Shown piece after piece: positions 1 through 11,225 of a DNA stretch of 18,375 nt. The DNA comes from Planctomycetaceae bacterium UBA4732 (GTDB taxonomy: Bacteria; Planctomycetota; Planctomycetia; Gemmatales; Gemmataceae). The stretch lies in contig DHJA01000283.1 of NCBI GenBank assembly GCA_002404095.1, positions 1 through 18,375 of the forward strand. Reading direction: 5' to 3'. Each line of letters begins with the position of its first letter. Position 1 is the stretch's first letter. Below the pieces are notes generated by a model. The model was given only the letters and a program-made list of their open reading frames with translations, searched no databases and had not been told where the DNA came from. Position numbers and translations under genes: made by a program.

Positions 1-26
1 AAGCTGGACGATCTGTTCACCGGGGC

Positions 27-100
27 TTTGGCGTGTAGGCCCGGCGTTTACCCCAGGCCGTCTCGGCAACGTACCAGCCGGCTTACGCCGGCCGTTCGCC
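27..100. repeat. Copy of the GGCGTAAGCC palindromic repeat with one intact arm
   Basis: Bases 73-100 are identical over 28 bases to one arm (15895-15922) of the long palindrome at 15833-15927, so this is a dispersed repeat. The other arm is only faintly visible around 27-59, where blocks GGCG, GGCC and GGCGT occur in the right order. I read it as a decayed arm. The element lies directly after the stop codon of the leftward TPP-enzyme gene, so it would fall in the 3' end of that transcript. Bases 1-26 hold nothing I can assign; two plus-strand frames are open but too short to call. Confidence 0.6.
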
Positions 101-103
101 TTA

Positions 104-1957
104 TCAATCGCTCTGCGCACGCAATTCCAGCGCCCGCGAGCCGAGCCGGGCCGCGAACTTGACCTTCTGTTCCGTGGTTAGCCCGTCGATATACCGTGTG
201 CGGGCCGCGTCGATCCAACGGATCGGCCGCTTACCGTAGTCCGTCACGACGCGCGTCAGCACCGGGCCCGGATGCTCCAGCGCCGAGCAGATGCCGCCTT
301 CCAAATCCTGATCGCCGTTGATCTCCCGGTACTCGACGCCAAAGCCCTTAGCGAGGGCGGCGTAGTCCAGACGAGAAAGGATCGTCGCCGTCGTCCGGCG
401 ATAGGCTTTTTCCTGCAACGCCTGCATGTAATGAAACGCCTGATCGTCCAGGATGAAAAACTTCACCGGCAAGCACTCGCGCGCCGCCGTGCATATTTCC
501 ATCGCCGTCATCAGGAAGCAGCCGTCGCCGGTGATGGTGACGACCTGCCGGCCGGGATGGACTCGCTGTGCGCCCAGCGCGGCCGGGATCGACCAACCCA
601 TCGCTTGGTTGTTCGTCGGATTGAAATAGGTGCGCGGCTGACGAACGGTGTACGCCTCCGCCGCCCAGTGTTCCGAGCCGGTCACGTCCACGAACGTCAG
701 CGCGTCGGGGCAGGTCGCCTTGCGCAGGGCGAGCAGGAACAACATGGGGTCTGCGCCGCAGCGGGCGTAGCGACGACAATTCTCCCTTGCGTCCTCACAT
801 TTCCACTGGCGGATGCGGCCGGCCAGCGCCGCGTCGCACGGCCGGCTCACGTCGTCGGCGCAGGTTAGCAGACGATCAAGGAACAAGCCGGCGTCGGCGT
901 TGACGCATACTTCCGTCTTGACGATGCGGCCCATATTCGCCGGGTTAATGTCCACGTGGATGACGTGACGGTGCGGCGGGATGGCGTAAAATGCCGTGGA
1001 CACTTCGCTATAGCGAACGCCGATGGCCAGTACCACATCGACCTCCCGAAAGGCGTTCTCGGCGGCGCGCGTTCCCTGCGGCCCATAACCCCAGCCGACG
1101 GCAAGCGGATGGCACTCGTCGATAACGCCCTTGCCGGAGACACTGGTGGCGACCGGCGCCTGCAACAACTCCGCGACTTTCGTCAGCGACGTGGTGAAGT
1201 CCATGCAGCCCAGGCCGGCGTAGATGCCCACGCGACACTTGCGATTGCGCAGCACTTGCACGGCGCAAGCGAAGGCCGCTTCATCGAACGGCACTTCACG
1301 CGGCCCGGACGGTGGGCAATAGAAGCGGTGCGTATCGGTCAGCAGGTTATAGGGAACGACAACCGCAGTCGGCCCCGGTTCGCCTTGCTGGGCGAGCTGG
1401 AACGCCTGCCGCACGGCCCCTGGTATCTCGGCGGCGTGCTGCACGTCGAAGACGCCCTTGGTCACCTGTCGCAATAAGCCGACTTGAGGCAGTTCATGGA
1501 CCTGAAATGGCTTATATTTGTCGCCGCACGCCACGTCGCCGACGACGCACACCATCGGCACGCTGTCGAGTAGAGCTTCGCCGATGCCGGTGAGGGCGTT
1601 GGTCAAGCCCGGCCCCGGCACGATGCAAATGACGCCAGGCCGGCCGGTGCTGCGCGATACGCCATCGGCCATGCACGCGGCCGAAAATTCATGCGTCACG
1701 AGGAGATAGCCGAGACCGCGGCTTTTCATCTCGTCCCAGAGCTCATTTTCCTGCGCGCCGGGGATGCCGAAGACGCACGAAACGCCTTCGGACAAAAGCG
1801 CGTCCACCAAGGCGCGGGCGCCGGTCATCGAGCCGGACACGGCCCCGCCTCGGGTGACGCGCGCGTCGGCCGCCGACGGCGCCAAGGTGACGGCCGTCGC
1901 GGCCATGCCGGCGGCGGCGGTCTTGAGGGCGGTGCGGCGTGTCATCGGCGGCGTCAT
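104..1957 (-). CDS. Tat-exported thiamine diphosphate-dependent enzyme, acetolactate synthase-like
   Basis: This 617-residue protein has the three-domain build of the acetolactate synthase / pyruvate oxidase family. The N-terminal pyrimidine-binding domain carries the presumed catalytic Glu90 in THEFSAACMADG. The middle domain (about 220-365) resembles the FAD/nucleotide-binding domain of acetolactate synthases (SGKGVID, IGVRYSEV, IHVDINPA). The C-terminal domain has the cofactor motif GDG at 477-479, followed 24 residues later by Asp504-Asp505 where the family usually has Asn-Asn or Asn-Asp. The first 32 residues look like a twin-arginine signal: TRRTALK at 6-12, a hydrophobic Ala-rich stretch, and a possible AxA cleavage site at 30-32. 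Met44 (MTGARALV) is where ordinary cytoplasmic relatives begin. The start at 1957 is supported by AAGGAG six bases upstream. No small regulatory subunit gene is adjacent. The substrate is unknown, and true acetolactate synthase activity should not be assumed. Confidence 0.85.
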   Translation of the reverse strand: MTPPMTRRTALKTAAAGMAATAVTLAPSAADARVTRGGAVSGSMTGARALVDALLSEGVSCVFGIPGAQENELWDEMKSRGLGYLLVTHEFSAACMADGVSRSTGRPGVICIVPGPGLTNALTGIGEALLDSVPMVCVVGDVACGDKYKPFQVHELPQVGLLRQVTKGVFDVQHAAEIPGAVRQAFQLAQQGEPGPTAVVVPYNLLTDTHRFYCPPSGPREVPFDEAAFACAVQVLRNRKCRVGIYAGLGCMDFTTSLTKVAELLQAPVATSVSGKGVIDECHPLAVGWGYGPQGTRAAENAFREVDVVLAIGVRYSEVSTAFYAIPPHRHVIHVDINPANMGRIVKTEVCVNADAGLFLDRLLTCADDVSRPCDAALAGRIRQWKCEDARENCRRYARCGADPMLFLLALRKATCPDALTFVDVTGSEHWAAEAYTVRQPRTYFNPTNNQAMGWSIPAALGAQRVHPGRQVVTITGDGCFLMTAMEICTAARECLPVKFFILDDQAFHYMQALQEKAYRRTTATILSRLDYAALAKGFGVEYREINGDQDLEGGICSALEHPGPVLTRVVTDYGKRPIRWIDAARTRYIDGLTTEQKVKFAARLGSRALELRAQSD

Positions 1958-2047
1958 GGGAACTCCTTCATGGTGGGCCGGCGTCTCCAGATTCTTTCTT
2001 TATCGGCTTTTCCGGCTTTGCGCTTCACGACGAAAGCGCCGGCGATC

Positions 2048-2105
2048 CGTGGGTTAGGATTCCAATCCTGACGCTGTGGTGTCAGGATCGGAGTCCTAAC
2101 CCACG
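2048..2105. repeat. Long palindromic intergenic element (GTGGGTTAGGA family)
   Basis: Two 25-base arms, 2048-2072 and 2081-2105, are inverted copies of each other with only two imperfect pairs (2060/2093 T-G and 2064/2089 A-C), around an 8-base loop GCTGTGGT. It lies between the divergent TPP-enzyme and Nramp genes, upstream of the Nramp promoter. There is no T-tract, so a simple intrinsic terminator is unlikely. The shape fits a REP/MITE-like dispersed palindrome. I see no second copy in this window. Confidence 0.8.
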
Positions 2106-2138
2106 CCATTTCGGACGCGCTTTCTTAAAGTGTTCGCC

Positions 2139-2166
2139 TTGACTAATCCGATAGTTTTGCTATGCT
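2139..2166 (+). promoter_or_regulatory. Candidate sigma70-type promoter of the Nramp gene
   Basis: A -35-like TTGACT (2139-2144) is followed 16 bases later by TATGCT (2161-2166), preceded by TGC, which gives an extended -10. The start codon of the transporter is 32 bases further on. A short inverted repeat, ATAG-N5-CTAT (2151-2163), overlaps the -10 and could be an operator for a metal-responsive repressor. That part is speculative. Confidence 0.5.
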
Positions 2167-2198
2167 AATAACGGAAGGATAAGGCAAGGTATCACGCG

Positions 2199-3596
2199 AT
2201 GAGTACGATGGAAGCGCTTCTTCAGCCCATAGGAACATTAAAAGTTCCAGAGCCGAATACGCCATCGCTTGAGGGTTTGCACGGTTCGATCCCGGTGCCG
2301 CCGACTAATTCCGGTTTCTGGCGGCAATGGCTGGCGTTCACCGGCCCGGCGGTCCTCATCAGCGTCGGCTACATGGACCCCGGCAATTGGGGCAGCGATC
2401 TCCAAGCCGGCGCGTCCTACCGTTACGGATTGCTATGGGTCGTCGCGGCGTCCAGCATCATGGCCGTTCTCATGCAGGTCTGCTCCGCCCGGTTGGGCGT
2501 CGTCACCGGCAAGGACTTGGCCCAGATGTGCCGGGACCATTATCCGCGTTGGACCATCTGGCCCAACTGGATTGGTTGCGAGCTGGCCATCGGCGCTTGC
2601 GACTTGGCCGAAGTGCTGGGCAGCGCCGTGGCCCTCAACCTTCTCTTCCACATTCCCATGCTCTGGGCCGTCATCATTACGGCTTTCGACGTGCTGCTGC
2701 TGCTGGCGCTCCAGGGACTGGGTATGCGCCTGATCGAGGCGATCATCCTGCTCCTCGTCGCCACCATCGGCGTTTGCTACTTCATCGAGTTGTTCGTCCT
2801 ACCGCAAACCATTCCCAGTTTCGGGGAAATGGGCGGCGCCCTCCTCACGCCCGGATTCCGCAAGGTGGGTATGATCTACGTCGCCATCAGCATTATCGGG
2901 GCGACGGTTATGCCCCACAATTTGTATCTGCATTCCGCTTTGGTCCAGTCGCGGCGGATTGGGACCAACGAGGCGTCCGTTCGCCAAGCGATCCGCTTCA
3001 ATACGCTGGACTCGGTGGTCGCCCTGACCGTGGCCTTCTTCGTCAACGCGGCCATTCTGGTGCTGGCGGCGGAGGTTTTCTACGGCCGGACTGATCTAAC
3101 CCTGGCGAGCGGGGAGGTGGTGGCGTTCAACGCCAACAGCGACTGGATACGAGTGGCGTATCTTACGCTCGCGCCGCTGCTGGGCACGGCCGCGGCCAGC
3201 ACACTGTTCGCGGTGGCCTTGTTGGCGAGCGGACAGAGCAGCACGATCACCGGGACGCTGGCCGGGCAGGTGGTGATGGAGGGCTTCCTCCACTGGCACA
3301 TCCGGCCGTGGGTTCGTCGGCTGCTGACGCGGGCGTTGGCGATCACGCCGGCCATCGTCATCATCGGCCTACGCGGCGATGGGGGCAGCGTGACCGACTT
3401 GCTCGTTCTCAGTCAGGTCTTGCTGGCCCTACAACTCCCGTTCGCCATGTTCCCCTTGCTGCACTTCACAAGTTCCAGGCTGTACATGGGGAAATTCGCC
3501 AACGGCTGGTTCCTCCTCGTCGCCGGATGGGGTTCCTGCCTGCTGATTACCGCTTTGGACCTCTGTGGACTGTGGAACCAATTCATCGCCGGGTAA
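2199..3596 (+). CDS. mntH: Nramp-family divalent metal (Mn2+/Fe2+) transporter
   Basis: This is a 465-residue multi-spanning inner-membrane protein of the Nramp family, proton-coupled importers of manganese and ferrous iron. The first membrane helix carries the metal-binding DPGN motif (Asp60, Asn63). The sixth carries GATVMPHNLYLHS, with Ala235 and the metal-selective Met238. All the classical residues of a manganese/iron transporter are present, rather than the changed set seen in magnesium or aluminium relatives. Residues 1-40 form a non-conserved cytoplasmic tail. Length is near the upper end for bacterial Nramps. A good promoter lies just upstream (2139-2166). The ribosome-binding site is modest, with purine-rich AAGG about 11 bases before the ATG, and an ATG three codons later (2208) is an alternative start. 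The gene ends inside the 3' end of the convergent WD40 gene, overlapping it by 14 bases. Confidence 0.93.
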   Translation: MSTMEALLQPIGTLKVPEPNTPSLEGLHGSIPVPPTNSGFWRQWLAFTGPAVLISVGYMDPGNWGSDLQAGASYRYGLLWVVAASSIMAVLMQVCSARLGVVTGKDLAQMCRDHYPRWTIWPNWIGCELAIGACDLAEVLGSAVALNLLFHIPMLWAVIITAFDVLLLLALQGLGMRLIEAIILLLVATIGVCYFIELFVLPQTIPSFGEMGGALLTPGFRKVGMIYVAISIIGATVMPHNLYLHSALVQSRRIGTNEASVRQAIRFNTLDSVVALTVAFFVNAAILVLAAEVFYGRTDLTLASGEVVAFNANSDWIRVAYLTLAPLLGTAAASTLFAVALLASGQSSTITGTLAGQVVMEGFLHWHIRPWVRRLLTRALAITPAIVIIGLRGDGGSVTDLLVLSQVLLALQLPFAMFPLLHFTSSRLYMGKFANGWFLLVAGWGSCLLITALDLCGLWNQFIAG

Positions 3597-6105
3597 GTCG
3601 GGCCAGCGCCGCTTTCGCCTCCCGCGTCAGTCTCGTATCCGGCAAGCCCTTGCCGAGTTCCTCAAGCAACCGTCGCGCTTCCGGCGAGTCGATGTGTTCC
3701 AGCACTTCAACGCAACGCAGGTCGCGGGCTTGTTCCGGTACGGTGACGGGGCCGTCGAGCTTATTCACAAGCTCTTCCAGCCGGCGCCTCGCTTCGAGTG
3801 AGGGCTTTCCCTCCAGAGCCTTGCGCACGGCCGGTTCTGCCAAATCGCCGAGTTTCGCAAGTCCAGCCGTGGCCGCCTCTCGTTCATCGAAAGCGTCGCC
3901 TTCTAACGCCGTCAGCAACTTGGCGACCTGGGCTGCATCCACCTCTGCCGGCCGCACACGCTTGTGCAAAAAGGGCACGCTCGCCGCAGGGTCGGCCGCC
4001 AGCCGCCAGCCGGCGCGCCAGGCTTTGCCGGCGTCCGCGTCCGCCAGCTCGTTCCACAACGCCGCCAGCCTTTCCGGTGTGAGAGTTTTCGTACCCTTTT
4101 CATCGGCTATGCCAGTCAAGTCCCAGATGAGAGCCGTCGCATCGCGGCTGCCCGAGATGAGCCGGGCGCCGTCGGGTGAAAAGTCCAGGGACGTGACCCA
4201 GTCCCGGTGGCCCCTAAGCACGTCCCGCATTTTCGCCGTGCCCACGTCCCAGACGTAAATCACGCCCGTCCTGCCGGCGGCGGCGACTGTCTTGCCGTCG
4301 GCCGAGAAGGCGAGGCAATCGAGTAAGCCTGCTGGGAATTCCAACTCGGGCAGGCGAAGCGCCGGTAGTACCTTGCCCGTGGCGGCGTCCCACAGATCAA
4401 CGCCCCCGTCTCCGGCCCCTGCGATCATCGAGCCGGTGGGCGCGAACTGGAGTCTATCCCTTCGTCCGTTCGGCAATGACCATTTCCGGGTTTCTTTGCC
4501 CTGCACCACGTCCCAAGGCGCCAATTCTCCCCCGTCTCCATCGACTATAAGCGTCTTGCCGTCGGGCGAGAACGCGAACGTCCCTTGGCCCTCGGCGTCG
4601 ATGATGTTCTTGCTTACTTTTTTACCAGTCGCCGAGTCCCAGATGTGGATGCCCGTTATGTTGTTACCTGGGTTGTTACCTCTTGCCGCCAGCGTCTTTC
4701 CGTCCGGCGCAAATCCGGCCACCCAAGTTCCGTACTCTCCATCGTCCAATAGGGCTCGCATTTTTCCCGAATCCAGATCCCACAGCGATGCGTTGGATCG
4801 GATGCTGCCTATTACCGCGGCAGCCTTACGGTTCTTGGAGAACGTGATGTAATAGGCGGAAGCATCGCGGAGTACCCGATCTACTTCGATTCGGCGCACA
4901 ACGATCCCCTTATCCGCGTCCCACACGCGGATGACGTTGTCCGCACAGCCCGTCAGTACGGTGCGCCCGTCCGGCGAGAAGGCTGCCGAGGTGACGACAC
5001 CCTGGTGTTCGCTTATCTGGGAGACGTCCTTGCCGGTCTCCAAGTCCCATACGTGAAGGAGGCCCGCGCAAGACCCGGATGCAGCCAGGCGTTTGCCGTC
5101 GGGCGAAAACACGGGTTCCGCGGCGCCATCAAAGGCGGCGCCTAGGGCCGTCAGTTTACGAAGCTCCTTGCCCGTGGCCGCGTCCCACAGGCCGATGGTA
5201 GGCGGAAAATCGTATTCGTCACACGAAGCGATATGCTTGCCGTCGGGCGAGAAGGCGATAGGCACAGACTTTCCACTCGCAGGGCTGAACGCCTGAATCA
5301 ATTTACCGGTCGAGGAGTCTCGCAGTGAGAAGGATTTGTCATCCCTCTCTTGAAAGACCCGCTTCTTGCCGTCTGGCGAAAAATTGGCTGTGGGAGGCGA
5401 GCCATATGTTTTCCCTAGCTGCCCTTCCGATAATTCTTTTCCGGTTGCGACGTCCAAGACGTTGATGCCGCCGTCGCGGCGCGTGACGCACAGTTTCTTG
5501 CCGTCGAGCGAAAATCCCAAGAAGGCGGTCTTACCTTCGCCTTCTTTTTCCTCGGATAGGATTTCCTTCCCTTTTTCCACGTCCCACACACGATAGTGGT
5601 GATCCCAATTAATGGCGGCCAGCCATTTGCCGTTGGGGGAAAAACAGAGGCTACTGAAGCTGCCCGATTCCGCTTCGATCCGCCGAATCTCTTTGCCGTC
5701 GGGAACACGCGCGAAGAAAACCCCGAAGCCTCCAACCGCCAACATCTTTCCATCCGGCGAGACGGCCAAGCCTGTAAGCACCTCCGGAGCGCGAAAACTA
5801 CCAATCTCTTTTCCCGTCCCAACATCCCAGAAGTGGGCTGCGGGTTCTGGATTCATTTCTCCCGTCACCAACGTCTTGCCGTCCGGCGTGAAGGCAAGAA
5901 AGCTGGCGCAGGCCCGCCAACGCACGGTCCCCAGGCGCAACAGGGCGCCGGGCGGCAGCGGATCGCCATAGGCGTCCGTGCGAGCCGGCTTCGCCGGTGC
6001 GGAGGCCGCCTCTGCCTTGGCAACGAACGAGCCGCCGACCAGCCAGACACACAGGAGCAACACCAGGGAAACGGTTGGAAACAGAGGCGCGCGAGTTGGA
6101 GACAT
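3583..6105 (-). CDS. Secreted WD40-repeat protein with 14 repeats and a helical C-terminal domain
   Basis: This 840-residue protein begins with a Sec-type signal (short basic start, hydrophobic core LVLLLCVWLVGG, likely cleavage near AKA/AEA at about 29-33), so it should act in the periplasm or at the cell surface. By eye I count 14 WD40-like units, most with an FSPDGK turn and a WD-xx-TGK ending, from about residue 68 to 665. That number would make two seven-bladed propellers. The last 170 residues are rich in Ala, Leu and Glu with repeated LxxLxxALEG-type helices, resembling the HEAT-like tail common on Gemmataceae WD40 proteins. No catalytic domain is visible, so a scaffold or binding role is likely; the partner is unknown. 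An AAGGAG five bases before the ATG supports the start. It lies 47 bases behind the dihydrolipoyl dehydrogenase gene and is probably co-transcribed with it. Confidence 0.9.
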   Translation of the reverse strand: MSPTRAPLFPTVSLVLLLCVWLVGGSFVAKAEAASAPAKPARTDAYGDPLPPGALLRLGTVRWRACASFLAFTPDGKTLVTGEMNPEPAAHFWDVGTGKEIGSFRAPEVLTGLAVSPDGKMLAVGGFGVFFARVPDGKEIRRIEAESGSFSSLCFSPNGKWLAAINWDHHYRVWDVEKGKEILSEEKEGEGKTAFLGFSLDGKKLCVTRRDGGINVLDVATGKELSEGQLGKTYGSPPTANFSPDGKKRVFQERDDKSFSLRDSSTGKLIQAFSPASGKSVPIAFSPDGKHIASCDEYDFPPTIGLWDAATGKELRKLTALGAAFDGAAEPVFSPDGKRLAASGSCAGLLHVWDLETGKDVSQISEHQGVVTSAAFSPDGRTVLTGCADNVIRVWDADKGIVVRRIEVDRVLRDASAYYITFSKNRKAAAVIGSIRSNASLWDLDSGKMRALLDDGEYGTWVAGFAPDGKTLAARGNNPGNNITGIHIWDSATGKKVSKNIIDAEGQGTFAFSPDGKTLIVDGDGGELAPWDVVQGKETRKWSLPNGRRDRLQFAPTGSMIAGAGDGGVDLWDAATGKVLPALRLPELEFPAGLLDCLAFSADGKTVAAAGRTGVIYVWDVGTAKMRDVLRGHRDWVTSLDFSPDGARLISGSRDATALIWDLTGIADEKGTKTLTPERLAALWNELADADAGKAWRAGWRLAADPAASVPFLHKRVRPAEVDAAQVAKLLTALEGDAFDEREAATAGLAKLGDLAEPAVRKALEGKPSLEARRRLEELVNKLDGPVTVPEQARDLRCVEVLEHIDSPEARRLLEELGKGLPDTRLTREAKAALARLTRR

Positions 6106-6152
6106 AAACGCTCCTTTATGGAAACTGCTGTGCCTCAGTGGTTCGTTCCTCT

Positions 6153-9150
<2,998 letters not shown>

Positions 9151-9168
9151 GCGCGTCTGTTAGCCCGA

Positions 9169-9208
9169 AGCGCGAGCGAGGGTTTTGAGAGAAACCCTTG
9201 CTCGCGCT
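9169..9208 (+). repeat. Palindromic repeat, GAAGCGCGAGCGAGG family, copy 1
   Basis: Arms 9169-9185 and 9192-9208 pair over 17 bases, with one G-T pair (9178/9199) and a 6-base loop TGAGAG. Weaker pairing continues outward to about 9162. It shares the core AGCGCGAGCGAGG with the palindrome at 11430-11484. It sits 18 bases after the ahcY stop codon and could fold in that transcript, but no T-tract follows it. Confidence 0.8.
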
Positions 9209-9226
9209 GCCGGCTGGTGCGCGGTG

Positions 9227-9235
9227 TGCTAACAT
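9227..9235 (+). promoter_or_regulatory. Possible extended -10 promoter element before the 84-residue gene
   Basis: TGC followed by TAACAT lies 36 bases upstream of the ATG at 9271. No good -35 hexamer is visible, so this is a weak call. If real, it would let the small gene and the genes after it be transcribed apart from ahcY. Confidence 0.25.
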
Positions 9236-9270
9236 AAATGGGAAGGACGACCCGCCCGGAGTAACAAACC

Positions 9271-9525
9271 ATGACAGAAACCGAAACGTCAAACGCCGCG
9301 CTGATGGCGTCCCTTCCCCTCACCCCGCTAGGTTACCATCTGCTTCCGCATGAATCGCCCGACATCCTGGTGGACGTAAGGGCTATTATCCCTGACGCGG
9401 AACTTTGGCTTGATATTCCTAATACGGTCTTCATGGGGGATACGCCACGTTCCCTCATCGGTACGGATCGGGAGATTCGTCTCCGCGATGTACTCCGAGC
9501 GGTCATGTTCGGACTTTATTCATGA
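9271..9525 (+). CDS. Small protein resembling the MbcA/ParS/Xre antitoxin C-terminal domain
   Basis: An 84-residue protein that I do not firmly recognise. Residues 45-82 (LWLDIPNTVFMGDTPRSLIG, then an Arg-rich RLRDVLRAVMFG helix) resemble the toxin-binding domain of MbcA/ParS/Xre antitoxins (DUF2384), whose signature is WL-xx-PN-xxx-G-x-TP-xx-L. The N-terminal DNA-binding part of full-length Xre antitoxins is absent. No RES-domain toxin is next to it; the next gene is riboflavin synthase. It could be an orphan regulator or an unrelated small family. GGAG at 9258-9261, nine bases before the ATG, supports translation. It ends 88 bases before ribE. Confidence 0.65.
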   Translation: MTETETSNAALMASLPLTPLGYHLLPHESPDILVDVRAIIPDAELWLDIPNTVFMGDTPRSLIGTDREIRLRDVLRAVMFGLYS

Positions 9526-9613
9526 TGAATTTGGGCGCCTGCTCCTCATTACGCTTTCGTCTTCACGCATCCCGCCACAAGGCAAACCCACACAATTCCC
9601 TAAGATCATCCGT

Positions 9614-10201
<588 letters not shown>

Positions 10202-10209
10202 AATTTCTT

Positions 10210-11112
10210 ATGCCATCTTCGGATCAGTCCCCACGACAAACAGTCTCCTATCTGCGCACCCTCTTTGAGGAGCGCGGCCTTCATCCCAAGAACAAACTGG
10301 GACAGAACTTCCTCATCGACCTGAACCTCATCGACCTTCTGGTGCGCTCGGCCGAACTGACGCGCGACGACCTCGTGCTGGAGGTCGGCAGCGGCACGGG
10401 CAGCCTAACGGTGCGCCTGCTGGAAAAGGCGGGGGCCGTGGCCAGCGTCGAAGTCGATCCGGCTTTCGCCATCATGACCGACGAAGCCGTCCACAAGCAC
10501 CGCGACCGCGTGGCCCTAATCCAGGCCGACGCTTTGAAAAGCAAGAATGAGCTAAATCCCGATGTGCTGCGCGACCTAGCCGACTTGAAGCGGCGCACGC
10601 GCTGCCCGCGGTTCAAGGTGGTGGCCAATCTGCCTTATGCCATCGCCGTGCCGATCATCTCCAACGTGCTTCTCTCCGACCTCAACCCCGAGCGCCTGGT
10701 CGTGACGGTGCAATGGGAGATCGCGGAGCGACTGACGGCTACGGTAAGTACGAAGCCCTACGGCGCGCTTGCCGTTATGACGCAGAGCATCGCGGACGTG
10801 ACCATTGTGCGACGCTTGCCGCCTACGGTGTTCTGGCCGCGTCCGCAGGTGGAATCGGCCATCATGCTGATCCGGCCCAACGCCGCCAAGCGCGAGCGCG
10901 TCGGCGATGTGGTGCGATTTCGTCATTTCTTGCGCGACTTATACGTTCATCGACGCAAGAACCTGCGCGGGGCGTTGGTCAGCCTGCCGCACGGAAACTT
11001 CGGCAAAGAAGAGGTAGATGCGAAACTGGCGGAGTTGGGTATCGAAGGGACGATCCGCGCGGAAGCGCTGGACCCGGAACAACACTTGCGACTGTGTGCG
11101 GTGTTTGGATGA
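10210..11112 (+). CDS. rsmA: 16S rRNA adenine dimethyltransferase A
   Basis: This 300-residue protein (also called KsgA) uses SAM to dimethylate two adjacent adenines near the 3' end of 16S rRNA, a late check in small-subunit assembly. Motifs seen are the KNKLGQNFLID substrate loop (28-37), the SAM-binding LEVGSGTGSLT (57-67), the catalytic NLPY (140-143) and VFWPRPQVESA (207-217). The stretch between the SAM-adenine Asp-Ala (107-108) and NLPY is about 30 residues, longer than in E. coli KsgA, and NLPY is followed by AIA rather than the more usual NIS. I chose the ATG at 10210 with GGTGA eight bases upstream. An ATG at 10183 is also in frame and would overlap ribE by 19 bases. The tRNA-Val gene converges on its 3' end. 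Confidence 0.92.
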   Translation: MPSSDQSPRQTVSYLRTLFEERGLHPKNKLGQNFLIDLNLIDLLVRSAELTRDDLVLEVGSGTGSLTVRLLEKAGAVASVEVDPAFAIMTDEAVHKHRDRVALIQADALKSKNELNPDVLRDLADLKRRTRCPRFKVVANLPYAIAVPIISNVLLSDLNPERLVVTVQWEIAERLTATVSTKPYGALAVMTQSIADVTIVRRLPPTVFWPRPQVESAIMLIRPNAAKRERVGDVVRFRHFLRDLYVHRRKNLRGALVSLPHGNFGKEEVDAKLAELGIEGTIRAEALDPEQHLRLCAVFG

Positions 11113-11139
11113 AGCTATCATGTGTCTGAAAGTCAAAAA

Positions 11140-11211
11140 TGGGCGTTGAGGGGCTCGAACCCCCGACCATTCGCGTGTAAGGCGAACGCTCTACCACTGA
11201 GCTAAACGCCC
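11140..11211 (-). tRNA. tRNA-Val (anticodon UAC)
   Basis: The minus strand folds into a complete cloverleaf of 72 bases including the discriminator. The acceptor stem GGGCGTT pairs with AACGCCC. The D-arm is GCTC-AGTGGTA-GAGC. The anticodon stem TTCGC/GCGAA holds loop CTTACAC, giving anticodon TAC (Val). The T-arm GGGGG/CCCTC, with one G-U pair, holds TTCGAGC. The discriminator is A and CCA is not encoded. A TTTTT run follows the 3' end. It lies 14 bases behind the 56-residue membrane protein gene on the same strand, so it may be read from that transcript as well as from its own promoter. Confidence 0.96.
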
Positions 11212-11225
11212 TCAAATATCCGTAT

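Noticed and set aside
3583..6105. DNA-level tandem repeat array (recurring TTGCCGTC-GGCGAGAA blocks)
   Set aside because: These blocks are the codons for the repeated SPDGK turn of the WD40 units, so they reflect protein repeats rather than a non-coding repeat array.
9169..9208. Intrinsic terminator after ahcY
   Set aside because: The stem is strong but no U-tract follows, and the same stem recurs as a dispersed repeat at 11430-11484. A terminator role is not excluded but is not supported.
9209..9613. FMN riboswitch controlling ribE
   Set aside because: The conserved RFN-element blocks are not seen, and the stretch is largely occupied by the 84-residue coding gene.
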